A stretch of 64,000 nucleotides of DNA. It comes from Ruminococcaceae bacterium UBA6353. Its GTDB lineage: Bacteria; Bacillota; Clostridia; Oscillospirales; Acutalibacteraceae. Of this stretch, positions 61,871 through 64,000 are shown one piece after another. Under the pieces are notes generated by a model. That model did no database searches. It was given only the letters and a program-made list of their open reading frames with translations, and was not told where the DNA came from. Every line of letters starts with the position of its first letter. Position 1 is the stretch's first letter. A program made the position numbers and the translations under genes. The stretch lies in the NCBI GenBank assembly GCA_002437905.1, contig DJRT01000010.1, forward strand, positions 24,643 to 88,642. Direction: 5' to 3'.

Positions 61871-63036
61871 AGTCCGTTCTCCGCCAAAAAGGCACGGATG
61901 CGCTCCAGCGCCTCCTGGATATGCTTCAGCGAATAGCAGTAGGAAATACGCACAAAGCCCTCGCCGCTGGTGCCGAACGCCGTGCCGGGGATCACCGCCA
62001 CATGCTTTTCCTTCAGCAGACGCTCACAGAATTCCTCTGAGGTCATCCCGGTGGCCGCAATGGAGGGGAACACATAAAAAGCCCCCTCCGGCTCAAAGCA
62101 GGTCAGGCCGAGGCTATTCAGGCCGTCCACGATCAGGCGGCGGCGCATATCGTATTCCTCCCGCATGGCCACCACATCCCCATCGCCGTTCTGCATCGCC
62201 TCAATGGCCGCATACTGGGCGGTAGTAGGTGCGCACATGATGGCAAACTGGTGCAGCTTGGTCATCATTTTCAGGATCGGTGCCGGCGCACAGGCATAGC
62301 CCAGTCGCCAGCCAGTCATGGCAAATGCCTTGGAAAATCCGCTGATCAGCACGGTGCGCTCCTGCATATCCGGCAGCGAGGCAATGCTCACATGCTGCCG
62401 GCCGTAGGTCAGCTCCCCGTAGATCTCATCCGAGAGCACCATAATATCCGTTCCCCGCAGCACGGCAGCGATCTGCTCCAGCTCCTCCCGCGGCATAATG
62501 GCGCCGGTCGGGTTATTGGGGTATGGCAGCACCAGCAGCTTGGTGCGCGGGGTGATGGCTGCCCGCACGGTCTCCGCCTGCAGGCGGAATGCGTCCTCGG
62601 CCCTGGTTACCAGCGGCACCGGCACACCGCCCGCCATACGGGTCAGCGGCTCATAGCACACAAAGCACGGCTCCGGGATCAGCACCTCATCACCGGGACA
62701 AACCAGCGTGCGGAAAGCAAGGTCGATCGCCTCACTGCCGCCCACGGTGACCAGCACCTCTGTCTTTGGCTCATACACCATGCCGCTGTGCCGCTGCACA
62801 TAGGCGGCTATCGCCTGCCGCAGCGGCAGCATACCGGCATTGGCGCTGTACCAGGTTTTGCCCTTTTCCAGCGTGCGGATACCCTCCTGCCGGATATGCC
62901 AGGGGGTGGAAAAATCCGGTTCGCCAACCGACAGGGAGATCACATCCTCCATCTCGGCGGCAATATCAAAGAACTTCCGGATGCCGGAGGGCTTAAGCTC
63001 CTGCAGCGTTCCGTTCATGAGCTTTTCGTAATTCAT
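61861..63036 (-). CDS. Class I/II aminotransferase
   Basis: This 391-residue PLP enzyme belongs to the fold-type I aspartate aminotransferase group. Visible motifs are SVGEPDFSTP near the N-terminus, PYPNNPTGA, SDEIYGELTYG, and SGFSKAFAMTGWRLGY with the PLP-binding lysine; RISYCYS near the end supplies the carboxylate-binding arginine. Substrate cannot be set: aspartate, aromatic or branched-chain amino acids are possible. It overlaps the upstream Lrp-type regulator gene by 4 bases, so that regulator probably senses an amino acid linked to it. Confidence 0.9.
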   Translation of the reverse strand: MNYEKLMNGTLQELKPSGIRKFFDIAAEMEDVISLSVGEPDFSTPWHIRQEGIRTLEKGKTWYSANAGMLPLRQAIAAYVQRHSGMVYEPKTEVLVTVGGSEAIDLAFRTLVCPGDEVLIPEPCFVCYEPLTRMAGGVPVPLVTRAEDAFRLQAETVRAAITPRTKLLVLPYPNNPTGAIMPREELEQIAAVLRGTDIMVLSDEIYGELTYGRQHVSIASLPDMQERTVLISGFSKAFAMTGWRLGYACAPAPILKMMTKLHQFAIMCAPTTAQYAAIEAMQNGDGDVVAMREEYDMRRRLIVDGLNSLGLTCFEPEGAFYVFPSIAATGMTSEEFCERLLKEKHVAVIPGTAFGTSGEGFVRISYCYSLKHIQEALERIRAFLAENGLCG

Positions 63037-63506
63037 ATCTGGCCTCTCTCATCCACATCCCCGTCCACAAAAAGGACGCCTTTTTCCTTATAGGTCTTCA
63101 GCACAAAGTGGGTGGCCGTGGAAAGAACGCCATCCAGCGGCGACAGCCGCTTGGCCACAAACATCGCCACATCGCGGAAAGAGCGGCCGGTGATGGTCAC
63201 CGACAGATCATAGCCACCGGACATCAGCTTGAGGCTCTCCACCTCGTCAAAGGCCATAATGGCCTCCGCCACGGCGTCAAAGCCACGGTCCTTGGAGGGG
63301 GCGATCTGCAGATCAATCACCGCAGTAACATACTCGCGGTCGGTCTTATCCCAGTCGATCAGGGCCTTATAGCCGCGCACCACGCCGGCCTTCTCCAGGG
63401 TAGACAGGCGCTCCTCCACCTCTGCCTTGGACAGACCCAGCATCACCGCCAGCTGCTCGGCAGACATCCGGGCATCGGTATCCAACAGTTTCAACAGCTT
63501 ATCCAT
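63033..63506 (-). CDS. Lrp/AsnC-family regulator
   Basis: This 157-residue protein has an N-terminal winged helix (about 1-55, MSAEQLAVMLGLSKAEVEERLSTLEKAGVVRGY) and a RAM ligand-binding domain (about 70-140, with LKLMSGGYDLSVTITG). AAAGGATGAG lies before the ATG. Its stop overlaps the aminotransferase start, which is a common pairing and points to amino-acid-responsive control of that enzyme. Confidence 0.88.
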   Translation of the reverse strand: MDKLLKLLDTDARMSAEQLAVMLGLSKAEVEERLSTLEKAGVVRGYKALIDWDKTDREYVTAVIDLQIAPSKDRGFDAVAEAIMAFDEVESLKLMSGGYDLSVTITGRSFRDVAMFVAKRLSPLDGVLSTATHFVLKTYKEKGVLFVDGDVDERGQI

Positions 63507-63539
63507 TGTTTATCTCATCCTTTCGGTTTTGGTACATCT

Positions 63540-63755
63540 TCAGGCCTTTGGCGGCTGCTTTTTCGGCAGCGGGGTACGGTTACCCTGCTCATCCACCAGC
63601 AGGATGCTGTCCAGCTGCCCCTCCAGCGTGCGTCGGAAATCGGCCAGATAGGCCTCCCGCAGCGCCTGCTGCTCGGCGGCCTCCTCCGGGGTCAGCCCGC
63701 TCTCCCGCTTCTTTTTGGCCAGCGCATTGATGCGTGCAATCCGTTCCTTGTTCAC
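63540..63755 (-). CDS. DUF896 family protein (YnzC-like)
   Basis: This 71-residue helical protein contains RIARINALAKKKRESGLTPEEAAEQQALREAYLADFRRTLEGQLDSI, the full DUF896 core, here residues 5-52. YnzC of Bacillus subtilis belongs to this family; its role is unknown. It overlaps the upstream deacetylase gene by 4 bases and is followed by the Lrp-type gene after 33 bases. Confidence 0.9.
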   Translation of the reverse strand: MNKERIARINALAKKKRESGLTPEEAAEQQALREAYLADFRRTLEGQLDSILLVDEQGNRTPLPKKQPPKA

Positions 63756-64000
63756 CGGTTCTTTGTCTCCTTATTCTGTGCCGCCTGCGCGGCGGTAAAG
63801 ATCTTGTTGAAATAGGTGCGGCTATCCGTCCCGCTCGGCCGCAGGTAGCGGCCGAGGCCATACAGGCAGTCCGGCTGCCGCGTGATACGGTTGATACGGC
63901 TTTCGCAGGTCAGGGTACCGCGGAAGCCCATCTCCCGGATGATTGCCTTGGCCTCATCGCAGATGGCACCGTAGGGGTAGGTAAACACCGTGGGGGTGAC
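63752..64000 (-). CDS. Polysaccharide deacetylase, C-terminal part (cut by window end)
   Basis: Only the last 82 codons are present; the frame stays open to the edge of the window at 64000. The visible part starts VTPTVFTYPYGAICDEAKAIIREMGFRGTLTC, which matches motif 3-4 of NodB-type deacetylases, where the TYPYG segment is a conserved active-site strand. The gene begins beyond the window. It overlaps DUF896 by 4 bases and probably starts or extends the leftward operon. Confidence 0.75.
   Translation of the reverse strand, partial: VTPTVFTYPYGAICDEAKAIIREMGFRGTLTCESRINRITRQPDCLYGLGRYLRPSGTDSRTYFNKIFTAAQAAQNKETKNR

Overview
The window looks like chromosomal DNA from a high-GC (about 60%) member of the Clostridia, most likely Oscillospirales/Ruminococcaceae. 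The evidence is the spoIIR sporulation gene, an AbrB-family regulator with a zinc-ribbon tail, an IspH-S1 fusion, AddAB instead of RecBCD, strong Gram-positive Shine-Dalgarno sequences, consensus sigma-A promoters and many hairpin-plus-U terminators. A relative of Gemmiger, Subdoligranulum or Faecalibacterium is my inference and is not shown by any marker here. There are no rRNA genes, no CRISPR array, no prophage and no intact transposase.

Layout. 1-2.2 kb: DUF554 membrane protein, tRNA-Gly(GCC), inorganic pyrophosphatase and a frameshifted acetyltransferase. 2.2-8 kb: an EF-G-like GTPase, then galT and galK facing away from an AraC-type regulator. 8-13.5 kb: DUF4173 and DUF2809 membrane proteins, ClpC, a tiny Cys-rich membrane peptide and AbrB. 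13.8-20 kb: DEAD-box helicase, an 800-bp AT-rich spacer, a G5/3D cell-wall protein, then rpsO-pnp. 20-25 kb: an unknown membrane protein, feoA-feoB and a PHP phosphoesterase. Two MITE-like elements of one family lie here, each placed just downstream of a promoter. 25-32.4 kb: a marR-ABC-ABC exporter operon and SOS-controlled uvrA. 32.5-39.6 kb: DUF5685, a Cys-rich J-domain protein, a membrane protein, an RpiR regulator, a flavoprotein, cmk and ispH-S1. 39.7-42.1 kb: RluA-type pseudouridine synthase, RadC and DUF5662. 42.1-48.8 kb: a five-gene leftward operon (GH3-like hydrolase, FAD oxidoreductase, AraC regulator, DMT permease, and a large unrecognised glycosidase-like protein). 49-64 kb: DUF421, addB-addA, an acetyltransferase-hydrolase fusion, TfoX-N, a cupin/CMD/flavodoxin-lipoprotein operon under a MerR-type promoter, spoIIR, and a leftward operon running from a polysaccharide deacetylase through DUF896, an Lrp-type regulator and an aminotransferase to ispE.

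How the genes work together. galT and galK are the kinase and transferase steps of the Leloir pathway. FeoA and FeoB import ferrous iron. IspE and IspH are two MEP-pathway steps. AddAB, UvrA and possibly RadC serve DNA repair. rpsO-pnp and cmk-(ispH-S1) follow common Clostridial gene order. The least understood parts are the 42-49 kb operon, the DUF5685/J-domain/membrane cluster, and the two promoter-proximal mobile elements.
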